A stretch of 64,000 nucleotides of DNA from Chryseobacterium shigense (GTDB taxonomy: Bacteria; Bacteroidota; Bacteroidia; Flavobacteriales; Weeksellaceae), in assembly GCF_014207845.1 (NCBI RefSeq), contig NZ_JACHLC010000001.1:620001-684000 (forward strand). The letters are read 5' to 3'. The position numbers and the translations under genes are program-made. Every line of letters begins with the position of its first letter. The stretch's first letter is position 1. Below are positions 1 through 8,866 of the stretch, piece after piece. Below the pieces are notes generated by a model. It searched no databases. It saw only the letters and a list, made by a program, of their open reading frames with translations, and had not been told where the DNA came from.

Positions 1-285
1 GGTTATCTTCCCATAGACAAAGGAGAAAAGAAAAAACAGATTCAGCGCCTCGAAAGCCTGGTACAGCAAACGGGATATTCCCAGATTTTCATGGAAACTC
101 CGTACAGAAATAACCAGCTTTTCGAAGACCTTACCAAATTTTTATCTCCGAATACAAAACTCTGTATTGCTGCCAATATCAACGACCCGGAACATGAATT
201 CATCCAGACAAAGACCATCAATGACTGGAAAAAAGCAAAACCGGAACTTCACAAAATTCCGGCAGTATTTGTCCTGGGGAAGTAG
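1..285 (+). CDS. SAM-dependent methyltransferase, tetrapyrrole-methylase fold (RsmI-like), C-terminal part
   Basis: The reading frame is open from the first base, so the 5' part of the gene lies outside the window. The visible 94 residues hold a segment reading IFMETPYRNNQLFEDL, which matches the conserved block of the tetrapyrrole/corrin methylase superfamily. In that family RsmI methylates the 2'-O of a cytidine in 16S rRNA. Residues before it (LPIDKGEKKKQIQRLE) fit the linker that precedes this block in RsmI relatives. The internal ATG at 91 is not the true start. Bacteroidetes often carry a short RsmI paralogue, so the exact substrate is open. Confidence 0.75.
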   Translation, partial: GYLPIDKGEKKKQIQRLESLVQQTGYSQIFMETPYRNNQLFEDLTKFLSPNTKLCIAANINDPEHEFIQTKTINDWKKAKPELHKIPAVFVLGK

Positions 286-428
286 TTTTTCAGATTAATA
301 GTTAATAAGGTAGAATTTACTTCTATTACTTTATGCCTATTTTTTTTATTCTCACAGATTTGGCAGATCGAGCAGATCCTTTTTTATGAATATTATAAAT
401 CTGCATAATTTGCTAAATCTGCAAGAGG
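286..428. repeat. Dispersed AATCTGC-type repeat, left flank of the GxxExxY gene
   Basis: The spacer contains opposed copies of a short motif: TTTGGCAGATCGAGCAGAT near 359-378 and AAATCTGCATAATTTGC near 399-415, followed by AAATCTGCAAGAGG. Related phrases recur at about 904-941, 29457-29481 and 32429-32456, so this is a dispersed intergenic family. No gene is seen here. Confidence 0.5.
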
Positions 429-806
429 CTAAATATTGTTAACCACTCTTTTCACACCATCCAAAATATTAGTCGTATTAAAATTAATCAGCAATCCTAA
501 CTTTTTATCCGAAAGTTTCAGATAAGTATTTAGCTGTTTAAAATGAATATCCTCTAAGCTCTTTACAGATTTAAGTTCAAGAATTACTTTATCCTCAACC
601 AAAATATCAATTCTGAAATTAAGGTCAAATTCTTTATCATCATAAGAAATAGGAATTGCCAATTCGGACTTTACATCAAGTCCATTTTCTTCTAATTCAT
701 AAATAAGAATTTTCTGATAAACAATTTCAAGGAGACCGGGACCAAGCTTATTGTACACATTAAAGATACATTTTCTTACGATGTAAGAAATTTCGTTTTC
801 ATTCAT
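429..806 (-). CDS. GxxExxY protein (PD-(D/E)xK nuclease-like)
   Basis: This 125-residue protein carries the signature GLLEIVY at residues 24-30, which names the GxxExxY family. It also has a PD-(D/E)xK-like core (RIDILVEDKVILELKS, about residues 64-79) with the expected Asp, Glu and Lys. Its length is normal for the family. The family is widespread in Bacteroidetes and its role is not firmly established; the nuclease fold suggests action on nucleic acid. The gene stands alone and is flanked on both sides by copies of an AATCTGC-type repeat, a setting that suggests it moves or spreads with those repeats. Confidence 0.85.
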   Translation of the reverse strand: MNENEISYIVRKCIFNVYNKLGPGLLEIVYQKILIYELEENGLDVKSELAIPISYDDKEFDLNFRIDILVEDKVILELKSVKSLEDIHFKQLNTYLKLSDKKLGLLINFNTTNILDGVKRVVNNI

Positions 807-1062
807 TTGTTTGTGTTTTATCTTCTGCCAAATCTAATATTTTAAATGACTCTATTGCAAGATTTATTCTTGAGCCGCTATAAATGGCTATCAGTTAGTT
901 CATAAAAAATCTGCATAATCTGCCCGATCTTCGGGAGCTATAAAATATTTAATTAAGCATTTCATCAACGTAACTCTTTCACAAAAAACATTTAACAGCC
1001 CTTAACATTCCCTTTGCACCATTCTTGTTTTACATCGTGTATAACACCAAAAAAAATAAATT
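807..1062. repeat. Intergenic stretch with right-flank AATCTGC-type repeat
   Basis: The stretch between the divergent GxxExxY gene and the next gene contains AAAATCTGCATAATCTGCCC near 905-924 followed by GATCTTCGGGAGC. This resembles the repeat at 396-427 on the other side of GxxExxY. Just before the downstream gene a weak promoter-like CCCTTTGC lies near 1009-1016. Nothing else is recognised. Confidence 0.4.
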
Positions 1063-1440
1063 ATGTCAGACAAGAAATTAGCAGGAATCTGGATTGATAC
1101 AGAAAAAGCAGTAGTTGTAAAGAATCACGATGCTCAGAATGCATTCAAATTTTTCCTTTGCAGTCCTGTGAAAGCAGAAATACAGCATGGAAATTCAAGT
1201 GAAAATGCGGCTAACAATGCAGAACGTACCAACCGGGCAAAATTTTTCAAAGAAGTGGAACATCTTCTGACCAATTCCCAGGAAGTTTATATTACAGGTC
1301 CCGGGACTATTCAGGAAGAGCTTAAGAAATATCTCCATGATACGGCTCAGTTTAAAAATCTTGATATAAAGCTGGATACAGCACAGAAAATGTCGGATGA
1401 ACAGGTGCTTGAAACTGTTAAGAATCATTTCAATGCTTAA
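1063..1440 (+). CDS. Small cytoplasmic protein, possible bacterial eRF1-like (baeRF) domain
   Basis: A 125-residue soluble protein with no signal peptide. It begins with a beta strand (KLAGIWIDTEKAVVV) and later has EVYITGPGTIQEELKKYL (about residues 73-90) followed by a helix and another strand. That order resembles bacterial proteins of the archaeo-eukaryotic release-factor (eRF1 domain 2/3-like) group, in which a strand ending in a G-P-G loop precedes the helix. This is a fold-level impression, not a firm assignment. The gene is monocistronic: a strong terminator follows and the next gene converges on it. In-frame start ATG at 1063 is preceded by an A-rich stretch. Confidence 0.5.
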   Translation: MSDKKLAGIWIDTEKAVVVKNHDAQNAFKFFLCSPVKAEIQHGNSSENAANNAERTNRAKFFKEVEHLLTNSQEVYITGPGTIQEELKKYLHDTAQFKNLDIKLDTAQKMSDEQVLETVKNHFNA

Positions 1441-1460
1441 ATTGTAGATAATGCAGTAAA

Positions 1461-1492
1461 AATCCGGGCATCACTGATGCCCGGATTTTTAT
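1461..1492 (+). terminator. Rho-independent terminator
   Basis: AATCCGGGCATC and GATGCCCGGATT form a 12-bp stem with a 2-nt loop, followed by TTTTATTAT. It lies between convergent genes and can serve the upstream plus-strand gene, and possibly the minus-strand DUF4349 gene. Confidence 0.9.
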
Positions 1493-1505
1493 TATGTCAT
1501 TAAAA

Positions 1506-2393
1506 CTAATTATTTTTTGTTCGTCCTGCTTTCCATTTTCTCCATAGAAAAATGATGAGTGGAATAATGAGAAGGTATGGCCAGAATGAGATAATTCCTA
1601 GCAGAAAACTGATAAAACTGTTCCAGCCTTCCGTTACAGAATCTGCAAAACGGCTTCCGAAACCAACTTTTGAGGTTGAAGAACTTCTTACCTTTTCTTT
1701 GTATAAGCTAAGATTGAGGGTACTGTAATTCACGCGGTCATCAATGAAACGGAGCCTGCCTTCAGCCACATCAATCTCATCTTCCAGCTGGCGGATCGTT
1801 TCCTGGATCTCAATCATATCTTTAGTGGTGGAAGCATTTTTAAGCATATCCCGGTATTTTTCAAGATAAATTTTCTTATTAGCCAGCTTAATGGAAATGT
1901 CTGTGTATTCTTCAGTGACATCATCAGAAGAAATATTTTTGGCTAAAACAGATCCCACTCCGTCAGAAAATGAATTGACCAGTACATCGAAATTTTTGTG
2001 TGGTACACGGATAACCAGATCCAGATTATCATCCGTGTCTGTATTCTGAAACTGCTCATTTTGGATGTAAGCATCATTTTTCTTTATGATGTCTCCTACC
2101 TGGTTCTGGGCTTTTTTAATATCTCCTACCTGGATTCTCATGTTCCCATTTTTGATGACCTTTTTAGTAATAGTGTCAATTTTCTTCGACGGTATCTGTG
2201 ATTGAGGGGATTTATTCACTTCTGGAAGCAATTTTTCAGTCATCTCTTTAGGAGGAGCAACCTGATAGGCATCTTCAGCTACTTTGTATTCTGATACGGT
2301 CTTCGCTGCAGGAGAATTTACAGCTTCCAGCTCAGATTTTTTGCATCCGCTCATCAAAAGAAGTATGCATAAAGGTAAAAATAATTTTTTCAT
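1506..2393 (-). CDS. DUF4349 domain lipoprotein
   Basis: A 295-residue protein with a lipoprotein signal peptide: LLMSG then Cys17. The body (about residues 80-260) matches the DUF4349 pattern: a region starting KVIKNGNMRIQV, a long coiled-coil helix around residues 165-225 (TKDMIEIQETIRQLEDEID) and the strand block RVNYSTLNLSLY. A hydrophobic segment near residues 258-285 ends in RKWKAG, so the C-terminus probably spans the inner membrane or anchors there. Members resemble membrane-fusion-like proteins, and their role is unknown. The Cys17 lipobox and a C-terminal membrane helix together are common in this family. Confidence 0.85.
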   Translation of the reverse strand: MKKLFLPLCILLLMSGCKKSELEAVNSPAAKTVSEYKVAEDAYQVAPPKEMTEKLLPEVNKSPQSQIPSKKIDTITKKVIKNGNMRIQVGDIKKAQNQVGDIIKKNDAYIQNEQFQNTDTDDNLDLVIRVPHKNFDVLVNSFSDGVGSVLAKNISSDDVTEEYTDISIKLANKKIYLEKYRDMLKNASTTKDMIEIQETIRQLEDEIDVAEGRLRFIDDRVNYSTLNLSLYKEKVRSSSTSKVGFGSRFADSVTEGWNSFISFLLGIISFWPYLLIIPLIIFLWRKWKAGRTKNN

Positions 2394-2543
2394 GAATATT
2401 TTTTAATGAATCTTATCAAAAATTATGCTTAAATCTTTATTTTTTTTCAAATTCATATGTTTTTATTGGAATGTTTGTCATTTAATTATTTTTAATAAGT
2501 TTGAATGCGGTCTGAAATCTAAATTATTTTCTATTTTTAATGA

Positions 2544-3611
2544 ATGAAAAAAAGTCTTTTAGCATTCGTATTTTCTCCATTCTTGATGTACGCTCAGGAA
2601 GCCCCCAAACTGACTGATGAAATGGCAGTTAAATTACTTGAAAAACCTCTTCACTGTATCAATCAGGAATATCCCAACAAAACAGCGCATATCATTAATA
2701 ATGCCGGCGAAGTTATCTTGACACCAAAAAACCTTCACCCAAGCTTTTATGGCTGTTTCGATTGGCATAGCTCTGTTCACGGACATTGGATGCTGGTAAG
2801 ACTGTTGAAGACAAAGCCGGATCTGGCCAATGCGAAAGACATTGAAAAAATTCTGGACAATTCATTAAGTAAAGAAAATTTACAGGCGGAAGCAGATTAT
2901 TTCACAAAATATCAACTAACCACTACCTTCGAAAGAACCTATGGCTGGGCCTGGCTGCTAAAGCTTGATGAAGAATTAACCACGTGGGATAATACCAAAG
3001 CTAAAAAGTGGAATGAAAACCTGAAACCTCTCACGGATCAGATCTTAAAATCATGGAAAGCCTATCTTCCTAAGCAAACCTATCCTAACAGAACCGGAGT
3101 CCATCCCAATACGGCATTCGGGTTGGCATTTGCCATAGACTGGGCTGTTGCAAATAACGACAAAGAATTCGAAAACCAACTGAAAGAAAAAGCAAAATAC
3201 TTTTACAGTAAAGATCAGAAAACACCTGCCTATCTGGAACCGGACGGCTCTGATTTTTTCTCGCCAAGTCTTGAAATTGCCGACCTCATGAGAAGAGTGC
3301 TGCCACAGAAAGAATTTGTACTCTGGCTTAACAATTTCTACGAAAAAAGAAGCTTGGAGAATATTGAGAAAATTCCGGTTGTAAGTGATCTGAGTGATTA
3401 CCAGACCGTTCATCTTGTAGGACTTTCCTTTTCAAAAGCATGGTGTATGAAAGGGATATCGAAAGCGCTTCCCAATAGCCATCCTTTGAAAAAAACTTTT
3501 AAGAAAACAGCAGATGTATTTTTGGCTAACGGACTTCCTCTTTTATTTCAGGGGAATTATGGCGGTGATCACTGGCTGGCAAGCTTTGCGGTATACTCTC
3601 TGGAGGACTAG
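2544..3611 (+). CDS. DUF2891 family exported protein
   Basis: A 355-residue protein with a signal peptide (MKKSLLAFVFSPFLMYAQ). The block FYGCFDWHSSVHGHWML (about residues 69-85) and the C-terminal GGDHWLASFA are conserved features of DUF2891. The predicted all-helical body recalls (alpha/alpha)6-barrel proteins, a fold shared by many glycan-active enzymes, but no catalytic function is assigned to the family that I know of. The conserved His, Trp and Asp residues in the first block could be an active site. It sits 39 bp upstream of an AraC gene, with a separate promoter in between, so it is probably not in one operon with it. Confidence 0.8.
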   Translation: MKKSLLAFVFSPFLMYAQEAPKLTDEMAVKLLEKPLHCINQEYPNKTAHIINNAGEVILTPKNLHPSFYGCFDWHSSVHGHWMLVRLLKTKPDLANAKDIEKILDNSLSKENLQAEADYFTKYQLTTTFERTYGWAWLLKLDEELTTWDNTKAKKWNENLKPLTDQILKSWKAYLPKQTYPNRTGVHPNTAFGLAFAIDWAVANNDKEFENQLKEKAKYFYSKDQKTPAYLEPDGSDFFSPSLEIADLMRRVLPQKEFVLWLNNFYEKRSLENIEKIPVVSDLSDYQTVHLVGLSFSKAWCMKGISKALPNSHPLKKTFKKTADVFLANGLPLLFQGNYGGDHWLASFAVYSLED

Positions 3612-3615
3612 AATA

Positions 3616-3646
3616 TTGTCAACGCAGAATATATTGGTTACATTTG
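3616..3646 (+). promoter_or_regulatory. Promoter of the AraC gene
   Basis: TTG (3616-3618), a 20-nt spacer and TACATTTG (3639-3646) match the Bacteroidetes -33/-7 consensus TTG-N19-TAnnTTTG. The start codon of the AraC gene follows only 4 nt after the -7 element, so the transcript is probably leaderless or nearly so. Confidence 0.65.
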
Positions 3647-3650
3647 TGAT

Positions 3651-4496
3651 ATGTCAGCCTTAGAAAAATTCGGTGTTGAAATCTTTACCCAGCACAATAT
3701 TTTCGAGAGAATTTCTGCGGATAAGCCTTTCCGCCCGGAAAATCCTGCATTTATTTTTATTAAATCCGGAACTATAAAATTACGGCAGCACTTCAGTGAT
3801 CTGGAGCTTTCCGCCAATATGTTTATGGTAACCGATCCTCAGACGGTGTATGAAATGGTTTCCGTAAGCGGAGACTTTCAGTCAAGGATGGTTTCTTATA
3901 AAAGAGAATTTATTTCCGCATTATCTTTGAAATTCAACAGGCTCATTACGTACCGCTATTTCCGGCAGCAGATGAATAAAGGAGTTCCTTTCCCTGAAAA
4001 TGAAATGGAAGTGGTCTGGAAAAGTGTTAATTTCCTTAAATACATCCTGGATTCAGATACGGAGATGCTTTATAAAAAAGAAATGGTGGAGCATCTTTTC
4101 TCTGTTTTCTGTTATCAGATGGCCGGAATTATTTCCAAGGAAGACAATAATTCTATGAACCAGATGTCAAGGCAGGAAGAAATTGTGTTTGTATTTCTTA
4201 CAGATCTCTCAAACCATCATATGACGGAAAGATCTGTTGAGTTTTATGCGGAGCGGCAGTCAATTACAACCAGACATCTTTCCTCTGTTGTGAAATCCAT
4301 TACAGGAAAGTCTGCAAGCCAGATTATTGCCGTAATTGTAATGAATGAGGCAAAAGTACTTTTGAATTCTTCAAATAAACCGGTTTCGGAGGTTTCTTCC
4401 ATCCTCGGTTTTAGTGATCAGTATGCGTTTTCCCATTTTTTCAAGAAGCATCTGGAAATAAGCCCAAGGCAGTACAGACATCAATTCGAAAATTGA
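3651..4496 (+). CDS. AraC-family transcriptional regulator
   Basis: A 281-residue regulator. The N-terminal half is an AraC-type cupin-like sensing region. The C-terminal 95 residues form the two-helix-turn-helix DNA-binding domain: ITTRHLSSVVKSITGKSASQ as the first HTH region and SSILGFSDQYAFSHFFKK followed by SPRQYR as the family signature. It lies just upstream of, and in the same direction as, a TolC-HlyD-MFS efflux operon whose promoter overlaps a perfect palindrome, so control of that operon is the most likely role. The inducer cannot be told from sequence. The start codon is 4 nt from its own -7 element. Confidence 0.9.
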   Translation: MSALEKFGVEIFTQHNIFERISADKPFRPENPAFIFIKSGTIKLRQHFSDLELSANMFMVTDPQTVYEMVSVSGDFQSRMVSYKREFISALSLKFNRLITYRYFRQQMNKGVPFPENEMEVVWKSVNFLKYILDSDTEMLYKKEMVEHLFSVFCYQMAGIISKEDNNSMNQMSRQEEIVFVFLTDLSNHHMTERSVEFYAERQSITTRHLSSVVKSITGKSASQIIAVIVMNEAKVLLNSSNKPVSEVSSILGFSDQYAFSHFFKKHLEISPRQYRHQFEN

Positions 4497-4523
4497 AATC
4501 TTACATTTGAACATCTTTTTCCA

Positions 4524-4547
4524 AAATTCAAACATTTGTTTGAATTT
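4524..4547. promoter_or_regulatory. Perfect palindrome overlapping the efflux promoter (operator candidate)
   Basis: AAATTCAAAC (4524-4533) and GTTTGAATTT (4538-4547) are exact inverted repeats separated by 4 nt. The -33 TTTG (4535-4538) lies in the centre, so a bound protein would compete with or position RNA polymerase. A further half-site-like TTGAACAT occurs near 4507-4514. Confidence 0.7.
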
Positions 4548-4565
4548 GTTGCAGCCGTAACTTTG
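4535..4565 (+). promoter_or_regulatory. Promoter of the efflux operon
   Basis: TTTG (4535-4538), exactly 19 nt, then TAACTTTG (4558-4565) is a full match to the Bacteroidetes promoter consensus. The TolC start codon follows at 4586, giving a leader of roughly 15-18 nt. Confidence 0.8.
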
Positions 4566-4585
4566 CCTTCGTAAAACAAGGTAAA

Positions 4586-5896
4586 ATGACAAACAATATA
4601 AAAACAGCACTATCATTCGTGATAGCTTTATTCCCTGCGCTGTTTTTTTCTCAGGAAATCAAACAGATGACCGCAGGTGAAGCAGCAGAAATGGCTGTGA
4701 AAAACCACCAGCAGTTAAAAGTGGCCGCACAGAATATTGATATTGCAAAACAGAATACAAATATTACAAAACTCCAGAAGCTTCCTAATATTACCGCTTC
4801 TACGAGCCAATTTTATTTAGGCGATGCTGTAGCGATTGATAAAGATTTTTCCAACTCAACGAATATTCCGATGCCTCATTACGGAAGCTCTTATGCCGTA
4901 CAGGCCACCCAGCTGATCTTTAAAGGAGGTTTGGTGAACAAATCCATTGAAATGGCCGGACTTCGTGAACAGCTTTCTGAACTGGATCTGGAAAAAAATA
5001 AACTGGATGTAAAGTTTCTCGTGATCTCCAATTATCTGGATGTTTATAAGATATTCAACCAGGAAACCGTTTTTCAGAATAATAGAAAACTGGCTCAGGA
5101 ACGTTTGAAAAATATTCAGAAATTCTATCAGCAGGGAATGGTGACCCGTAATGAGGTAATCCGTGGTGAACTTGCAATTAAAAATCTGGATCAGGGAATT
5201 CTGACGCTTACAAATAACAAGAAGATCCTTAACTATAATCTAAATATTGCTCTGGGACTTCCTTCCGAAACAGAAATTGTTCCCGTTGAAAGTCTTAACA
5301 ATAAAGAATCCGGCATCAGCATGGATTATTATCTGGATCTTGCCCACAACAGCAATCCCCAGCTGAAATCTGCAAAGAAAAGTATTGATGTTGCTGATAA
5401 AAACATTGAAATCATTAAAACAGATCAGCTGCCGACACTTTCCGGGTTTGGAGGATATACTTTACAACGGCCAATTACAACTAGAAATCCGGTTCTGGAT
5501 ATGTATTCCGGTGGATGGCAGGCAGGTGTTTCATTAAGTTATAATATTGACAATTTATATAAAACCAAAGAAAAAGTAAAGCTGGGGGAATTGCAGAAAA
5601 CACAGGCCGGTGATGCGGTAACATTGGTTCAGCAGAATGTGGATATGGCGGTGAATGCTGCTTATGTAAAATACCAGGAGTCCATCCAACAGGCAGATAT
5701 TCTGAACGATTCTAAAAGACTGGCAGAAGAAAACTACAAGATCACAGAAGCCAAATATTTAAACCAACTGGCTGTACAGGCTGAAATGATTGATGCCCAG
5801 AACCAAAAACTTCAGTCGGAGCTGGATTTTGCCAATGCCGAGATCAATGTGCTTTACCAGTATTATAATTTGCTGAAAGCAGCAGGAACACTTTAA
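4586..5896 (+). CDS. TolC-family outer-membrane efflux channel
   Basis: A 436-residue protein with a signal peptide ending FFSQE near residue 22. It shows the two long coiled-coil repeats typical of TolC (about residues 30-225 and 240-435), with the usual repeated pattern in each half (QLKVAAQNIDIAKQNTNIT early, QLKSAKKSIDVADKNIEII later). It is the outer-membrane exit duct of a tripartite pump, with the HlyD adaptor 25 bp downstream and the MFS pump after it. Length is normal for Bacteroidetes TolC proteins. Substrate is unknown; drug or toxic-compound export is typical of this set. Confidence 0.92.
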   Translation: MTNNIKTALSFVIALFPALFFSQEIKQMTAGEAAEMAVKNHQQLKVAAQNIDIAKQNTNITKLQKLPNITASTSQFYLGDAVAIDKDFSNSTNIPMPHYGSSYAVQATQLIFKGGLVNKSIEMAGLREQLSELDLEKNKLDVKFLVISNYLDVYKIFNQETVFQNNRKLAQERLKNIQKFYQQGMVTRNEVIRGELAIKNLDQGILTLTNNKKILNYNLNIALGLPSETEIVPVESLNNKESGISMDYYLDLAHNSNPQLKSAKKSIDVADKNIEIIKTDQLPTLSGFGGYTLQRPITTRNPVLDMYSGGWQAGVSLSYNIDNLYKTKEKVKLGELQKTQAGDAVTLVQQNVDMAVNAAYVKYQESIQQADILNDSKRLAEENYKITEAKYLNQLAVQAEMIDAQNQKLQSELDFANAEINVLYQYYNLLKAAGTL

Positions 5897-5921
5897 TTTT
5901 TTAAAACTGAAAATCAAGATA

Positions 5922-7034
5922 ATGGAAAACAAGGAACAAACCACTCAAAATACCCAGGCCGCTCCGGCACAATCAGGAGCTGCTGTTAAAAAGAAACAGA
6001 ACAGAAAGAATAAAATCAGAGCTGTAATTTCCAATATTGTTGTATTTCTGATCATAGGATTCGGGCTTTTCTGGCTTGTCCGTGAATATTTTCACATCGG
6101 GGATAAAACGTATACGGAAGCCGCTCAGGTAGAAGAATTCATTAATCCAATCAATACAAGGGTTTCCGCTTATATCAAAGACATAAAATTCATAGAACAT
6201 CAGAAGGTTAAAAAAGGGGATACACTCGTTATTCTGGATAAAAATGAACTGCTAACCCAGCTAGGTCAGGCAGAAGCAGCTTATCAGAATGCACTGGCAC
6301 AAAGATCCGCAACAAGCTCATCAGTAAATACCGTTTCCAATAACGTAAGTGTAATGGAATCCAATATTGCAGGAGCAAAAGCAAGATTATGGAATGCCGA
6401 ACAGAATTTAAACCGATATAAAAACCTTCTTGCTGCAGAAGCAGTCACCAGACAGCAGTACGATCAGGTAAAAACTGAGTATGATGCCCAGAAAGCAGCC
6501 TATGAAACGCTGGTGAATCAGAAACAGTCGGCAAATCTTTCCACGACCGAAGTTAAAAGTAAATTAGGAATCAACGATGCAGAGATCAAAAGAACAAAAG
6601 CAGCATTGGATATGGCAAAGATCAATCTTTCCTATACCATAATCACTGCACCGTATGACGGAATTATGGGACGCAGAACAATCTCTGAAGGACAGCTGAT
6701 ACAGCCGGGACAACAGGTAGCCACCATCGTCCTGAATGGTCAGAAATGGGTTACAGCTAATTTTCTTGAAAGCCAGATGCCGAATATCAGAATAGGTGAG
6801 AAGATAACAATGACTGCCGACGCTTTGGGAGGAAAGAAATTTGAAGGTGTGGTAACCGCCATTTCCGCAGCAACAGGTTCAAGGTATTCAAGTGTTCCTA
6901 CGGATAATTCCACAGGTAATTTTATCAAAGTACAGCAGAGAATTCCTGTAAGAATAGAATTCAGTGCTTCCAATAAAAAGGAAGATCTGGAAAAGCTGAG
7001 TGCGGGAATGAATATGAATGTGAATATTAATTAG
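5922..7034 (+). CDS. HlyD/EmrA-family membrane fusion protein
   Basis: A 370-residue periplasmic adaptor. A charged N-terminus is followed by one membrane helix (about residues 34-55, ISNIVVFLIIGFGLFWLV), a lipoyl half-motif (KKGDTLVILDKNELL), a coiled-coil hairpin (about residues 100-215), the second lipoyl half (TIITAPYDGIMGRR) and a beta-barrel segment. This order is that of EmrA, which links an inner-membrane MFS pump to TolC. It is 25 bp after the TolC gene and upstream of the MFS gene, so the three probably form one export complex. Confidence 0.93.
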   Translation: MENKEQTTQNTQAAPAQSGAAVKKKQNRKNKIRAVISNIVVFLIIGFGLFWLVREYFHIGDKTYTEAAQVEEFINPINTRVSAYIKDIKFIEHQKVKKGDTLVILDKNELLTQLGQAEAAYQNALAQRSATSSSVNTVSNNVSVMESNIAGAKARLWNAEQNLNRYKNLLAAEAVTRQQYDQVKTEYDAQKAAYETLVNQKQSANLSTTEVKSKLGINDAEIKRTKAALDMAKINLSYTIITAPYDGIMGRRTISEGQLIQPGQQVATIVLNGQKWVTANFLESQMPNIRIGEKITMTADALGGKKFEGVVTAISAATGSRYSSVPTDNSTGNFIKVQQRIPVRIEFSASNKKEDLEKLSAGMNMNVNIN

Positions 7035-7253
7035 GATTGAAAGATTTAAGAATTGAGAGATTAAAAGATTTAAGAAGGGAAGCAGGAGGTCTGAAGATGG
7101 AAGTTCATGCAGATGTAGAAAAGACTTCTGGCATCCTTTACTAATTTTAAATTTTTGCATTTAATTTCTTTTTTTGGAGGAATAGGGATTTCTTTGACGA
7201 AAAGTAACTTCCATCTTCTGACTCCAATCCTCTAACCTCTAACTTTTAAATTC
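7035..7253. repeat. Spacer with inverted repeat inside the efflux operon
   Basis: GTCTGAAGATGGAAGTT near 7089-7105 and AACTTCCATCTTCTGAC near 7207-7223 are inverted repeats with one mismatch, about 100 nt apart. The start of the spacer also holds imperfect direct copies of AGATTTAAG. No gene is seen. The element separates the adaptor from the MFS pump gene within an otherwise compact operon. Confidence 0.55.
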
Positions 7254-8846
7254 ATGTACAACAAAGGATTATATAACGATTGGGTACCCAAACCGATACA
7301 ATTGCTGCTTATCGTGCTGTTATTAGCCGTTGTAATGCCGCTTGGCGGGGTATATACCGGGAATATCAGTTATCTGGTAGGTGGTACCGGGGCTATGACA
7401 GAATATTTTATGTGGGCCAATTATGCCACAACAATAGGAATGGGAGCCTGTATGCCGATTGTTCTCAGAATGAAAATGAGATTTAAGGTGAGAGATAAAA
7501 TGACATTGCTTCTTGTGCTTTTAGGACTTCTGAGTTATATCAACGGAACTACGGTGCAGCCTATGGTTTTCGTATTTACGGCACTTTTTATAGGGTTTTT
7601 GAAAATGATGGTGACTATTGAGCTGTTTCTCCCGTTAATGGCAATGATTGGAAACAGGGGAATGTTTTATGGTCTGTTCTACACCTTTGTTTTAGTGATG
7701 AATCAGGTTGCAGCCTATTATGCGGTGGTGGTTTCCATTAATTACAACTGGCAGCATTTTTATGTTATTGCTGCGGTATTATGTTTTATATTGGCTCTGA
7801 TTCACTGGATCTTTATGCACAATAAATATTTTGCTTTAAAAGTTCCGTTGCATTATATCGACTGGATGAGTATCATATTGTTCGTTTCAACATTCATGTT
7901 TTCCGCTTATGTTTTTTCATTTGGGAAACAGCAGGACTGGTGGAATTCGAAGAATATTATGAATGCAAGCATTGCCGCTTTTGTAAGTTTTGCTTTATTG
8001 GTAGTTCGCCAGTTTACCCTGAAAAGACCTTATCTGTCCTTCAAAATTTTTACAAAAAACAATGTGCAGCACGGGCTTTTTATGTTGTTGTGGTTGGGAA
8101 TGTTCCTGGGAACAACTTCTCTTCAGAATACTTTTGCAGTAGGAGTTCTCGGATACGACCAGCTTACAAATGCCGGCCTGAATATGCTTATGATCCCGGG
8201 AATTATTCTGGCAGGAATTACAGCAGTATTCTGGTTTAAAAAGGAAATACCCTTGAAAATGTACATATTCTCAGGATTTTCAGCGATGATGGGATATGCA
8301 CTGATCATGTACTTTTCAATGGTCCTGGAGTTCAATTATGAGAACTGGTACCTGCCGATGTTTTTAAAAGGATACGGAATGTGCTCACTGTTCATTTCTG
8401 TATGGTTCTACACCCTTGATAAGCTTGAACTGGATGATATGCTGGCAGCTATAGGATTGGTTCTGGTATGGAGAACATTTCTGGCGGTAGGATTCTTTTC
8501 GGCATTGTATTCCTGGTTTCAGTATCGCTTTCAGATAACAGTAGTCGGGGATCTGGCAGTATACATTGATGGAATGACGGTTACTCCACAAACGTTAGCA
8601 TCCAATATGAAAACACTTCAGCTCAATGCCATCATTGTTTCCGGCAAAAAGATTTTCGGATATATTATTTTAACAGGATTTGGTGTATTGCTGTATGTTA
8701 TGACACATCATTTCGGAAGAGAAAGGTTTCAGTATTTGCGGTTTATCAGGGTTCTTGGCGGTAAATCTGTAATCGCAAGAAGAAGGCTTCGCGAAAGAAA
8801 GAAACTATTGGAAGAAATAAAAGACGCAGCCGGGCCTGCAGTTTAA
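7254..8846 (+). CDS. MFS efflux transporter (EmrB-like partner)
   Basis: A 530-residue integral membrane protein with about 14 hydrophobic segments, as in the DHA2 drug:proton antiporters that work with EmrA-type adaptors. Charged loops such as RMKMRFKVRDK (after the second or third helix) fit the MFS signature region but the classic motif A is poorly preserved. A basic C-terminal tail (RRRLRERKKLLEE) faces the cytoplasm. It follows the TolC and HlyD genes in the same direction, so it is probably the inner-membrane pump of that complex. Divergence from EmrB makes the substrate unpredictable. Confidence 0.85.
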   Translation: MYNKGLYNDWVPKPIQLLLIVLLLAVVMPLGGVYTGNISYLVGGTGAMTEYFMWANYATTIGMGACMPIVLRMKMRFKVRDKMTLLLVLLGLLSYINGTTVQPMVFVFTALFIGFLKMMVTIELFLPLMAMIGNRGMFYGLFYTFVLVMNQVAAYYAVVVSINYNWQHFYVIAAVLCFILALIHWIFMHNKYFALKVPLHYIDWMSIILFVSTFMFSAYVFSFGKQQDWWNSKNIMNASIAAFVSFALLVVRQFTLKRPYLSFKIFTKNNVQHGLFMLLWLGMFLGTTSLQNTFAVGVLGYDQLTNAGLNMLMIPGIILAGITAVFWFKKEIPLKMYIFSGFSAMMGYALIMYFSMVLEFNYENWYLPMFLKGYGMCSLFISVWFYTLDKLELDDMLAAIGLVLVWRTFLAVGFFSALYSWFQYRFQITVVGDLAVYIDGMTVTPQTLASNMKTLQLNAIIVSGKKIFGYIILTGFGVLLYVMTHHFGRERFQYLRFIRVLGGKSVIARRRLRERKKLLEEIKDAAGPAV

Positions 8847-8866
8847 AGATACCTTGTTTTTCATCC

